Source: Gammaproteobacteria bacterium (GTDB lineage Bacteria; Pseudomonadota; Gammaproteobacteria; Steroidobacterales; Steroidobacteraceae). Taken from it: 8,203 nt of DNA. Below the pieces are notes generated by a model, which saw only the letters and a program-made list of their open reading frames with translations, did no database searches and had not been told where the DNA came from. Position 1 is the stretch's first letter; the number at the start of each line of letters is the position of its first letter. Both the position numbers and the translations under genes were made by a program. The stretch is taken from contig JASHYG010000161.1 of assembly GCA_030043215.1 (NCBI GenBank), forward strand, positions 1 through 8,203. The letters run 5' to 3'. Below are positions 1 through 5,946 of the stretch, piece after piece.

Positions 1-354
1 GCCTTCAATGCGGGGGCACGGCCGCAGCGGCTGCTCTTTGCGAGCACCGGCACCAAGGACCCGAAGGCCTCCGACATCCTGTACGTGAAGGGACTCGTCG
101 CACCGCTCACGGTCAATACGATGCCGGAAGGAACGCTCAAGGCCTTCGCCGATCATGGGGAGGTCGGCGCGGCGCTGGCCGCCGACGGCGGTAGCTCAGA
201 GGCGGTACTCGCCGAATTCGAGCGCACCGGCGTGAATCTCTCGCAGCTCGCCGCGAAGCTCCAGGCCGACGGCGCCGACTCGTTCGTGAGCTCCTGGAAG
301 GATCTGCTGAGCGTCATCGCGGGTAAGAGCGCGTCACTCCAGAAAGCGGGCTGA
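1..354 (+). CDS. tal: Transaldolase, C-terminal part (5' end outside window)
   Basis: Frame 1 is open from the first base to a TGA at 352-354 and gives the last 117 residues of a transaldolase. This cytosolic enzyme of the non-oxidative pentose phosphate pathway moves a dihydroxyacetone unit from sedoheptulose 7-phosphate to glyceraldehyde 3-phosphate. The visible signature is the end of the TIM barrel: LLFASTGTKDP, then a tyrosine-containing strand, then LVAPLTVNTMPEGTL and AFADHG, all typical of the long bacterial transaldolase class. The Schiff-base lysine lies upstream and is not visible. The tail (SWKDLLSVIAGKSASL) matches how stand-alone members end, and the stop follows directly, so this is not the N-terminal half of a transaldolase/glucose-6-phosphate isomerase fusion. 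A GTG at 85 could be mistaken for a start, but the conserved domain continues upstream of it. The last 21 bp overlap the convergent next gene. Confidence 0.93.
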   Translation, partial: AFNAGARPQRLLFASTGTKDPKASDILYVKGLVAPLTVNTMPEGTLKAFADHGEVGAALAADGGSSEAVLAEFERTGVNLSQLAAKLQADGADSFVSSWKDLLSVIAGKSASLQKAG

Positions 355-1026
355 CCGCGCGCGCAGAACCGCCGCGTCTCGCTCGGCGCGCACGGCATCG
401 ACGCGCCTCATCGCCGCGGTGACGATCTCCGGCCGTGCCTGCTCCGGGCGGCCGCAATCAAACGGCGGCTCGGGGGCGTACTCGATCGCGAGCTGTACCG
501 TCTGGGCGTAGTCGCCGCCGGCGATCTCGGCCAGCACGGTGAGCGCCATGTCGATGCCCGCCGTCACCCCGCCGCCCGTGATGACGTTGCCGTCGCGCGC
601 GACGCGACCCGGATCGGGTATCGCGCCGAGCACGGCCAGCGAATCGCGCCAGGCCCAATGGCACGCCGCCCGCTTTCCGTCGAGCAGCCCCGCCGCCGCG
701 AGCAATAGCGACCCGGTGCAGACGGACGTGACGTACCGCGCCATCCTCGCCAGGCGGCGCAGCTCCGATAGATAGAGCGGGTCTTCCATCGCCGCCACGG
801 TCCCGAAACCGCCGGGCACGCAGAGCAGCGCGCACTCCGTGAGGTCGCCGAGTCGTGCAATGTTCGCGAAGGTGATACCGCCATCGCCCTCGATGGCTCC
901 GCCGTTCACCGATGCGAGGACGCACCGGGCATCCGGGAGACGGGCAAAGACCTCGAGGGGACCGGTGAAGTCGAGCTGCGTGATGCGCGGATAGAGCGCG
1001 AAGACCACGGGAAACCCGGCGCCCAT
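334..1026 (-). CDS. DJ-1/PfpI family protein, isonitrile hydratase-like
   Basis: A 230-residue single-domain DJ-1/PfpI protein, close in length and pattern to Pseudomonas isonitrile hydratase (InhA), which hydrates isonitriles to N-substituted formamides. The nucleophile elbow is at residues 99-107 (VTSVCTGSL), with Cys103 and Thr104. An acidic residue sits near the N-terminus in QLDFTGP (Asp19). In InhA the equivalent Asp, Cys and Thr are the residues needed for catalysis. Further family marks are CHWAWRD (122-128), RDGNVITGGGVTAGID (144-159) and EYAPEPPF (182-189). I chose the ATG at 1026 over the one at 1068 because a perfect AGGAGG lies 6 bases upstream and the DJ-1 fold begins there. The gene is divergent from a regulator that has its own DJ-1-like domain, so control by that regulator is likely. 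The true substrate is inferred; it could be another small-molecule hydratase of the group. Confidence 0.88.
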   Translation of the reverse strand: MGAGFPVVFALYPRITQLDFTGPLEVFARLPDARCVLASVNGGAIEGDGGITFANIARLGDLTECALLCVPGGFGTVAAMEDPLYLSELRRLARMARYVTSVCTGSLLLAAAGLLDGKRAACHWAWRDSLAVLGAIPDPGRVARDGNVITGGGVTAGIDMALTVLAEIAGGDYAQTVQLAIEYAPEPPFDCGRPEQARPEIVTAAMRRVDAVRAERDAAVLRARSARFLE

Positions 1027-1120
1027 GACGGACCTCCTGCACCTGACGGTTGCATTTGACGGGCCCATCGTCGCCGACTAAGTTACTGGCGTAAATGACG
1101 AGTTTCCTGCATTTCATGCC
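1027..1120. promoter_or_regulatory. Divergent control region between DJ-1 enzyme and GlxA-type regulator
   Basis: These 94 bp separate two divergent start codons. For the plus-strand gene there is a possible sigma-70 pair: TTGACG at 1056-1061 and TAAGTT at 1079-1084, spaced 17 bp. The -10 match is poor in its middle. TGCATTT occurs twice in the same direction (1051-1057 and 1108-1114), and AAATG (1093-1097) with CATTT (1110-1114) forms a short inverted repeat. AraC-family proteins often bind paired sites in such gaps, so these are candidate operator parts. Minus-strand promoter elements were not clear to me. The AGGAGG of the minus-strand gene lies at its left edge. Confidence 0.45.
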
Positions 1121-2077
1121 ATGGCCCACCGCGTCGCCTTCCTCATCTATCCCGATTTTCAGCTGCTCGATGCCGCAGGACCCATCGCGGCATTCGAGAT
1201 CGCGGATCGATTCAGCCCCGGCTCCTATGCGCTGCGGGTCGTCGCCGCCGAGCCCGGCCTCGTAATCAGCTCATCGGGCATCTCGATGCAGGCGACTTCA
1301 TTTGGGCATGCTGGCAGCGTCGATACCCTCGTCGTCGCGGGCGGGGATGGCTCGCGCGCCGCCGCCGAATGCCCGAAGACGCGAAAGTTCGCGCTGGCGT
1401 GCGCGGCACGAGCGCGCCGCGTCGCCAGCGTCTGCTCGGGTACTTACGTCCTCGCGGCTGCCGGGCTGCTCGACGGGAAGTACGCAACGACACACTGGAG
1501 CCGCACGTCGGATTTCGCGCGCCGCTTTCCGCGGGTGCGGCTCGACCCGGACCGAATCTTCGTGAAGCAAGGCTCGATCTGGACTTCGGCCGGCATTACG
1601 GCGGGAATCGACCTGGCTCTTGCCTTGATCGGCGAGGACGTGGGAGAGGACGTCGCCCGCCGGACGGCACAGCAACTCGTCGTCTATTACCGTCGCCCCG
1701 GCGGCCAATCGCAATTCTCGGCGCTTCTCGAGATGGAGCGGACCGACGGCCGCTTCGCCGCGCTTCTCGATCATGTGCGCAGTCATCTTCAGCGGCGGCT
1801 GAGCGTCGCCGAGCTTGCGGCTCTCAGCTGCATGAGCCTCCGGCATTTCTCGCGCACGTTCCGCGCGGAGACCGGCATGGCTCCCGCCAAGGCAGTGGAG
1901 CGACTGCGGGTCGACGCCGCGCGCGCGGCGCTGGAAAGTGGAGCGCAATCGATCCAGAGAGTAGCCCTGGCGTGCGGTTTCGGGGATCCGGAGCGCATGC
2001 GGCGCAGCTTCGTGCGCGTTCTGGGCACCCTTCCCGCGACGCTCAAGCGCAGCAAGAGCCTACGAAGGGCCGCGTGA
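1121..2077 (+). CDS. GlxA-family transcriptional regulator (DJ-1-like domain + AraC HTH)
   Basis: A 318-residue DNA-binding regulator. Residues 3-190 form a DJ-1/PfpI-like domain, with LIYPDFQLLDAAGP near the start, an elbow at VASVCSGTYVLAAAGLLDG (Cys105) and TSAGITAGIDLALAL (155-169). Residues 212-310 form an AraC-type double helix-turn-helix: first HTH around LSVAELAALSCMSLRHFSR (227-245), second around QRVALACGFGDPERMRRSF (279-297). This is the GlxA-family architecture, in which the DJ-1-like part is thought to sense a ligand rather than catalyse. Here, however, the elbow cysteine is kept. No strong ribosome-binding site precedes the ATG at 1121, but the fold starts there and no in-frame start lies upstream. 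Its TGA overlaps the next gene's ATG (TGATG), so the two are co-translated. The divergent gene is the obvious target. The ligand is unknown. Confidence 0.9.
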   Translation: MAHRVAFLIYPDFQLLDAAGPIAAFEIADRFSPGSYALRVVAAEPGLVISSSGISMQATSFGHAGSVDTLVVAGGDGSRAAAECPKTRKFALACAARARRVASVCSGTYVLAAAGLLDGKYATTHWSRTSDFARRFPRVRLDPDRIFVKQGSIWTSAGITAGIDLALALIGEDVGEDVARRTAQQLVVYYRRPGGQSQFSALLEMERTDGRFAALLDHVRSHLQRRLSVAELAALSCMSLRHFSRTFRAETGMAPAKAVERLRVDAARAALESGAQSIQRVALACGFGDPERMRRSFVRVLGTLPATLKRSKSLRRAA

Positions 2078-2610
2078 TGAGCGGTACGGTCTTGGTGGTC
2101 CCCGGCATCGGCAATTCCGGGCCGGAGCACTGGCAGAGCCGGTGGGAAGCGCAACACCCTACTTATCGGCGCGTGCCGCAACGAGACTGGGACAATCCAC
2201 TCTGCCTCGACTGGATGGATTCCTTGGAGCTCGCCGTGCAGCACGCCGGACCACGCACGGTGATCGCCGCGCACAGCCTCGGATGTCTGCTCACCGTCCA
2301 TTGGCTGGCGCGGACTCGACTGAAAATCGGCGGCGCGCTGCTGGTGGCGGTTCCGGATCCCGCTGGGCGAAATTTTCCCTCGGAGGCCGCGGATTTCGCG
2401 CCGGTGCCGCAGCAACGCCTGCGTTGCCGGAGTACCGTCGTCGCCAGTGTCGATGATCCGTACGGCGATCTCGAGTTTGCTCGAGCATGTGCTGACGCGT
2501 GGGGCTCCCGCTTCGTCAATATCGGAAAGGCCGGCCACATCAACGCAGCCAGCGGTCTCGGGAACTGGGAGGAAGGCCACCGATTGCTGGAGGAGCTCTC
2601 CAAGGCTTGA
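2077..2610 (+). CDS. RBBP9/YdeN-type small alpha/beta hydrolase
   Basis: A 177-residue serine hydrolase-like protein of the RBBP9/YdeN group, cytosolic with no signal peptide. It opens with VLVVPGIGNSGPEHWQSRWE (5-24), the typical beta-strand, oxyanion region and W-containing helix of the family. The nucleophile is Ser67 in AAHSLGC; the acid is Asp126 or Asp127 in SVDDPYGD; the base is His154 in KAGHINAASG. All three triad positions are thus present and the length is normal. The ATG at 2077 overlaps the regulator's TGA, with a modest GAAGGG 7 bases upstream inside the regulator gene, so translation is probably coupled. The substrate is unknown; family members include esterases and many proteins with no assigned activity. 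Its placement suggests that it acts in whatever process the DJ-1-domain regulator controls. Its 3' end overlaps the convergent methyltransferase gene by 71 bp. Confidence 0.9.
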   Translation: MSGTVLVVPGIGNSGPEHWQSRWEAQHPTYRRVPQRDWDNPLCLDWMDSLELAVQHAGPRTVIAAHSLGCLLTVHWLARTRLKIGGALLVAVPDPAGRNFPSEAADFAPVPQQRLRCRSTVVASVDDPYGDLEFARACADAWGSRFVNIGKAGHINAASGLGNWEEGHRLLEELSKA

Positions 2611-3106
2611 CACGCGGGATCCAGCGTCTCACGTTCGCGCGGAAAGTCTCATACTCCGTTCCAAACGTTTTGAGGAGCACCGGCTCCTCGTAGCTGACGA
2701 CGAACATGTGGCAGGCGAGCCAGAACAGGGCCGCGTAGAGGATGAGACGCCAGTCGCCGAGCAAGAGCCCTTGACCGAGAATGGCGGCGGCCACGGCCAG
2801 GTACATGGGATTGCGCACGTAACGGTAGGCCCCCGTGACGACCAGATGGCGGGCCGGTGCGAAGGGCGCGGGCGTGCCCAGCCCCTGCAGCGCAAAGCGC
2901 CCGAACGAGTCCACGAGCTCGAGCACGCCGGCGACGATCAATAGGACTCCGATGGCGCGAGTGAGCTCCAGGCCCAGGAGCGGCGGCCGAGGATTCCAGC
3001 GCGTCGTCCACCAGGGCACGAATCCCGCCAGAACGCCGGGCGCGGCCACGAGGTACAGAGCAGAGCCCCAGGCGGCACGCGTTCTTCGCACGCCATATTC
3101 AGACAT
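2540..3106 (-). CDS. Isoprenylcysteine/phospholipid methyltransferase-like integral membrane protein
   Basis: A 188-residue membrane protein of the ICMT/PEMT superfamily. Hydrophobic segments lie near residues 14-32, 49-66, 100-117 and 119-137. The family core is clear: FAPARHLVVTGAYRYVRNPMYLAV (82-105, including the conserved G-Y-R-RNPMY motif that helps bind SAM), and later the E-E pair and TFGTEYETFRANVRRWIPR (147-165), which closes the cofactor site. Bacterial members methylate small lipophilic or membrane acceptors; the acceptor here cannot be read from sequence. The ATG at 3106 lacks a good ribosome-binding site, but the first membrane helix follows closely, so a much later start is unlikely. 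The last ~20 residues (after VKPWRAP) are polar, lie beyond the family core and are encoded where the gene overlaps the convergent hydrolase gene. The gene is divergent from another methyltransferase gene, with 43 bp between start codons. Confidence 0.85.
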   Translation of the reverse strand: MSEYGVRRTRAAWGSALYLVAAPGVLAGFVPWWTTRWNPRPPLLGLELTRAIGVLLIVAGVLELVDSFGRFALQGLGTPAPFAPARHLVVTGAYRYVRNPMYLAVAAAILGQGLLLGDWRLILYAALFWLACHMFVVSYEEPVLLKTFGTEYETFRANVRRWIPRVKPWRAPPAIGGLPPSSRDRWLR

Positions 3107-3149
3107 CGGGCGTAACGATATAGCATGGGACGGCGGCCAAGAGGATGGA
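3107..3149. promoter_or_regulatory. Short divergent gap between two methyltransferase genes
   Basis: Only 43 bp separate the two start codons. The segment ACGATATAGC (3115-3124) is the only AT-rich patch and may hold a -10 element for either direction. AAGAGG at 3139-3144 is the ribosome-binding site of the plus-strand gene. The space is too small for two non-overlapping promoters, so at least one must extend into the opposite gene. Confidence 0.35.
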
Positions 3150-4019
3150 ATGGAGAACGTCGTGCATCATGAGCAAGCGGCGGCCCCGGACAGCTCGGCG
3201 GTGCGGGTCGCCCTGTGGCGGGCCATGCACGTCTTGGTCGATCAGCCACCCCACGTGCTCCGAGACGAGATCGGTCTGCGGCTCGCCGCCCCGGACGACA
3301 GCTGGCGCAGCCGTCCGGACATGGATCCGCGGGGTACCAGCGGCTACCGAGCGGCCATCGTCGGCCGCGCCCGCTTCATCGAGGACCTGGTCAGCGAGCA
3401 AGCCGGCTACGGCGTCGCCCAGTACGTCATTCTCGGCGCAGGCCTGGACACCTTCGCCCAGCGCAGGCCGGAGATCGCCTCGCACCTTCGCGTGTTCGAG
3501 GTCGACCGGCCCGGTGCGCAGGCGTGGAAGCGGCAGCGACTGATCGAGCTCGGCTTCGGCATCCCGGAGTGGCTGCGGCTGGTGCCGGTCGACTTCGAGG
3601 CGGAGGGCTCCTGGAGGGAGCGGCTGGCGGGCGCCGGCTTCGACCCCGGCCGGCCGGCGATCGTGTCCTCCACCGGCGTCTCGATGTACCTCAGCCGGGA
3701 CGCCATTGCGGCTACTTTGCGCCAGATCGCGGCGCTCGCCCGAGGCTCCACGCTCGCCATGACGTTCATCCTGCCGCTGGAGCTCCTCGAGCCCGAGGAT
3801 CGCCCCAGGCATGAGGCCATCTACCAATCCGCGCGGGCGGCCGGGACGCCGTTCCTCAGCTTCCTCAGTCCGCCCGAGATGCTGGCTCTCGCCCGCGAAG
3901 CCGGTTTCAGAGAGGCCAGGCACGTCTCCACGGCCGATCTCACCCAGCGCTACTTCACCGGCCGACCCGACGGCCTTCGGCCCGCGAGCGGAGAGGCGTT
4001 CCTGATAGCCACCACCTAG
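3150..4019 (+). CDS. Class I SAM-dependent methyltransferase, LCMT/TIGR00027-like
   Basis: A 289-residue soluble methyltransferase of the leucine carboxyl methyltransferase-like group (the bacterial branch often labelled TIGR00027). Residues 60-80 (PRGTSGYRAAIVGRARFIED) are the helix before the Rossmann fold. QYVILGAGLDTFAQRRP (91-107) is SAM motif I. VFEVDRPGAQAWKRQRL (115-131) carries the acidic residue expected to bind the SAM ribose. VPVDFE (145-150) and AIVSSTGVSMYLS (170-182) are the later motifs. The acceptor substrate is unknown in nearly all bacterial members. I chose the ATG at 3150 because AAGAGG lies 5 bases upstream. The frame stays open much further left, but that part is antisense to the ICMT-like gene and has no family similarity. 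The nearby ATG at 3145 is in another frame. A second, unrelated methyltransferase lies divergently upstream. Confidence 0.87.
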   Translation: MENVVHHEQAAAPDSSAVRVALWRAMHVLVDQPPHVLRDEIGLRLAAPDDSWRSRPDMDPRGTSGYRAAIVGRARFIEDLVSEQAGYGVAQYVILGAGLDTFAQRRPEIASHLRVFEVDRPGAQAWKRQRLIELGFGIPEWLRLVPVDFEAEGSWRERLAGAGFDPGRPAIVSSTGVSMYLSRDAIAATLRQIAALARGSTLAMTFILPLELLEPEDRPRHEAIYQSARAAGTPFLSFLSPPEMLALAREAGFREARHVSTADLTQRYFTGRPDGLRPASGEAFLIATT

Positions 4020-4074
4020 CGCCGCACGAGATGCCGGCGTGGGATGCGCTACGAGATGCTCACCGCCGCGGGCT

Positions 4075-4091
4075 GGCTCATTCCTTGAGCC
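4075..4091. terminator. Possible bidirectional terminator hairpin between convergent genes
   Basis: GGCTCA (4075-4080) and TGAGCC (4086-4091) form a 6-bp stem with a 5-base loop, placed between the stops of two convergent genes (4019 and 4113). There is no clear T-run on either strand, so intrinsic termination would be weak. The rest of the 93-bp gap shows nothing else that I recognise. Confidence 0.3.
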
Positions 4092-4112
4092 CGTTGACGG
4101 GCATGGGCCGTA

Positions 4113-4613
4113 TCAGCTCTTCGTCGCGCAGTCCCAGTGCTCGTCGGCCTTGCCGTTCTTCATCCGCCACATGTCGAACCACGTCGTGGTGTAAGTCTTG
4201 GACGGGTCCTTGGGATCCTTCAGCACCCGGGGAGTGGCGACGATGACCAAGTCCCCTTCCGCGACCACCGCGACGACCTTCGTCCTCACGAGGTGGTCGG
4301 TGATCGGTGTCGGCTTGCGCTTGAGCACCGCCGTGAAGAAATGCACGACAGGGGCGAGGCCGGACTTCACCTGGGGATTGTGCTGCAGATATCTCGCCGT
4401 CAGCCACTTGCCGGCCAGCTCCCAGTGATTGTCTTCCAGCAGATCCTTCATGATGTGATAGACGGCTTGCTTGTTGGCGTTGAGCACCGGATCGGGGCTC
4501 GTAAACAGCGCATCGGGGTTCGGAGCTCCGACCACGGGCTCCTGCGCGCGCACGGCGTGCGGCAAAGCCAATGACGCCACCACCATCAAACCAGCGAACA
4601 CGAGCGATCTCAT
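4113..4613 (-). CDS. Exported SnoaL/NTF2-like protein
   Basis: A 166-residue protein with a clean Sec signal peptide: MRS, a hydrophobic run to residue 18, and an A-x-A type site VRA|QE giving cleavage after residue 23. The mature part is a SnoaL-like NTF2 fold: helix NKQAVYHIMKDLLE (47-60), the W..A..WLTARYLQHNPQV stretch (64-82), GLAPVVHFF (85-93), then the beta strands ending in TTTWFDMWRMKNGKADEHWD (142-161), the hallmark C-terminal hairpin of this group. The family makes small open cone-shaped pockets; members include cyclases and isomerases but most are uncharacterised. Here the signal peptide places it in the periplasm or outside. The ATG at 4613 has a purine-rich AGGGGGGA upstream. 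It lies 90 bp downstream of an SDR gene on the same strand and could share its transcript. The substrate is unknown. Confidence 0.87.
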   Translation of the reverse strand: MRSLVFAGLMVVASLALPHAVRAQEPVVGAPNPDALFTSPDPVLNANKQAVYHIMKDLLEDNHWELAGKWLTARYLQHNPQVKSGLAPVVHFFTAVLKRKPTPITDHLVRTKVVAVVAEGDLVIVATPRVLKDPKDPSKTYTTTWFDMWRMKNGKADEHWDCATKS

Positions 4614-4703
4614 ACCTGGTCCCCCCTTCGATGAATGTGATTCTTGCCCACTCGAAGTGCGTCGAGCCCGCCCCGCCTCCGCGTCCGGAGCGCGTTGCCG
4701 GCC
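4614..4703. other. Spacer with two small hairpins between SDR and SnoaL-like genes
   Basis: This 90-bp gap follows the SDR stop on the minus strand. It contains CTCCG-4-CGGAG (4677-4690) and CTCGA-6-TCGAG (4651-4666), two short stems in tandem. They may slow or end transcription after the SDR gene, or be chance in GC-rich DNA. No T-run follows them. The ribosome-binding site of the SnoaL-like gene is at the left end. Confidence 0.3.
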
Positions 4704-5315
4704 TCAGTACCCGACCGTGAAGCGCTTGCGGATGTGGCGCGGCTTCTCCAGCTCATCGAGGATCGCGACCGCGAGATCCTCCTGGCTGATGCGGCTGTCG
4801 CCTTTCTCGTCCTTCAGCACCTGCTCGGTACCGATGCGGAACTTCCCGGTCCGCTCGCCCGGGACGAGCATGATCGACGGCGACACGAAGGTCCAGTCGA
4901 GTGCCTTCTCCTCGCGCACACGCTTCAGCGCCTCCGCGGCGGGCAGCGCTTCCACCTTGATCTCCGCGGGGAATCCCGGGGTGTCCACGAGCCGCACGCC
5001 GGGCGAGGCCTCGAGGCTCGCGGCACCGCCGACGAGCAACACGCGCTTGACGCCGGCAGCCTTGGCGGCCGTGAAGGCCTTCAGCACATCGTTGTGCTGG
5101 TAGCGCACGCTCACGATGACGGCGTCATGGCCGCGCACGGCATCCGCGAGCTGCTTCTCGTTCGCGAGATCGGCCTGCTTCGCCGTCAGGCCCTGGCGCG
5201 CCTTGAGCTTCTCGATGTGGCGGGCGATGCCCGTGACCTGGTGGCCGCGTGACAGGGCTTCGTTGACGATCTTGGTGCCGACGTTGCCCGTGGCACCGAT
5301 CAGAGCGATTTTCAT
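4704..5315 (-). CDS. NAD(P)H-binding atypical SDR oxidoreductase
   Basis: A 203-residue Rossmann protein of the NAD(P)H-binding (NmrA-like/atypical SDR) group. MKIALIGATGNVGTKIVNEA (1-20) is the dinucleotide-binding strand, G-x-x-G-x-x-G loop and helix; ARHIEKLK (31-38), with Arg32 after the second strand, suggests NADP(H) preference. AVIVSV (65-70) and RVLLVGGAASL (91-101) are later strands. WTFVSPSIMLVPGERTGKFR (141-160) is the typical substrate-side loop. There is no classical Y-x-x-x-K catalytic pair at the usual place, as in many members that reduce quinones or flavins or only sense the NADP state. SISQED-like SRISQEDLAVAILDELE (174-190) is the conserved C-terminal helix. A GGAGA lies 6 bases before the ATG at 5315. 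The stop is followed after 90 bp by the exported SnoaL-like gene on the same strand. The physiological substrate is unknown. Confidence 0.88.
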   Translation of the reverse strand: MKIALIGATGNVGTKIVNEALSRGHQVTGIARHIEKLKARQGLTAKQADLANEKQLADAVRGHDAVIVSVRYQHNDVLKAFTAAKAAGVKRVLLVGGAASLEASPGVRLVDTPGFPAEIKVEALPAAEALKRVREEKALDWTFVSPSIMLVPGERTGKFRIGTEQVLKDEKGDSRISQEDLAVAILDELEKPRHIRKRFTVGY

Positions 5316-5402
5316 GGGGGGTCTCCGTGTGCTGCCCGCCGGCGCACAAGCTCACCTCAACTTCGCGCCCGGCGCAAGTGGCATCGGCGAGATCCAGGGG
5401 GA

Positions 5403-5423
5403 GCCGGCATGCTCGAGGCCGGC
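5403..5423 (-). terminator. GC hairpin after the membrane-protein pair, possible terminator
   Basis: GCCGGC at 5403-5408 and again at 5418-5423 can pair (each is its own reverse complement) with a 9-base loop. The hairpin sits 17 bp past the stop of the minus-strand gene ending at 5440. No T-run follows, so it is only a candidate, perhaps Rho-assisted. The rest of the 124-bp gap (5316-5439) must hold any promoter for the SDR gene; I could not identify one with confidence. Confidence 0.3.
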
Positions 5424-5439
5424 GGTACGAGCGCCGGAT

Positions 5440-5934
5440 TCAGTTGGTGGCGAAGCCGATCCAGCGACCGAGGCTGACTACCGTCACCCAGATCGCGAGC
5501 GATACGCCACCCGCGATCCGCGCGGGGGTAGGCGTCATCGAGTCACGGTCCCACAGGGTGACGCTGCGGTAGCTGCCGAGGTGGAAGATTGCCATGTTGA
5601 TGCCTGCGAGGAGCAACATGACCATCTTGGCCTCGAATTGCCAGTTGTGCGCGTACTTCATCGCCGAGGAGCTAAAGAGCAGGCCCCCGGTGATGACGGC
5701 GCACACGAATGCCCCCCACGTCCAGGGTAGCGTCTCCCGCATGAGCCCGCTCACGGACCGGCGCCGCGATGCGACGTTGATGAGCCGCAAGTCGACGATC
5801 ATGATGGTCCCGACGACCAGCACGATCGAGAGCACGTGCACCGACTCGATGGTCGGGAAGAGCCAGGTGCTCTCCCGCACCGCTGTGGCGATCGGGGTCG
5901 CCTCGATCGCTGTCAGCAGGTCGTTCAGTCGCAT
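5440..5934 (-). CDS. Four-helix membrane protein, second of a tandem pair (DUF6644-like)
   Basis: A 164-residue protein with no signal peptide and four predicted membrane segments, near residues 25-48, 71-88, 100-118 and 139-160. It is a paralogue of the gene directly upstream: both share W24, PT at 27-28, VH at 32-33 inside the first helix, D48-x-R50, LP-W-x-WG (69-74) at the start of helix two, a K-M pair in helix three, and a final GRWI. The match runs at nearly identical positions with almost no gaps. I believe the family is the one named DUF6644, but that label is from memory. Function is unknown; the conserved His33 in a helix might bind a metal or haem, which is speculation. Start ATG at 5934 follows the upstream stop by 12 bases, and its weak GAGG site overlaps that stop, so coupled translation is likely. 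Confidence 0.82.
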   Translation of the reverse strand: MRLNDLLTAIEATPIATAVRESTWLFPTIESVHVLSIVLVVGTIMIVDLRLINVASRRRSVSGLMRETLPWTWGAFVCAVITGGLLFSSSAMKYAHNWQFEAKMVMLLLAGINMAIFHLGSYRSVTLWDRDSMTPTPARIAGGVSLAIWVTVVSLGRWIGFATN

Positions 5935-5946
5935 GTTGCGCGTGCC

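Noticed and set aside
1027..1068. Upstream ATG (1068) for the DJ-1 enzyme
   Set aside because: The 14 added residues are outside the family's usual length, and the AGGAGG signal serves the ATG at 1026.
1369..2076. Long N-terminal extension of the hydrolase frame to position 1369
   Set aside because: It lies in another frame inside the regulator gene, is arginine-rich and motif-free; the hydrolase fold begins at the ATG at 2077.
2835..3149. 105-codon N-terminal extension of the LCMT-like methyltransferase
   Set aside because: It is antisense to the ICMT-like gene, has no family similarity, and the ATG at 3150 has a good ribosome-binding site.
3099..3923. 274-codon minus-strand frame opposite the soluble methyltransferase
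   Set aside because: Composition is shadow-like and the plus-strand gene has clear SAM motifs.
4031..4246. Small plus-strand frame after the methyltransferase
   Set aside because: It is low-complexity (Ser/Arg/Pro), has no ribosome-binding site and runs into the antisense of the SnoaL-like gene.
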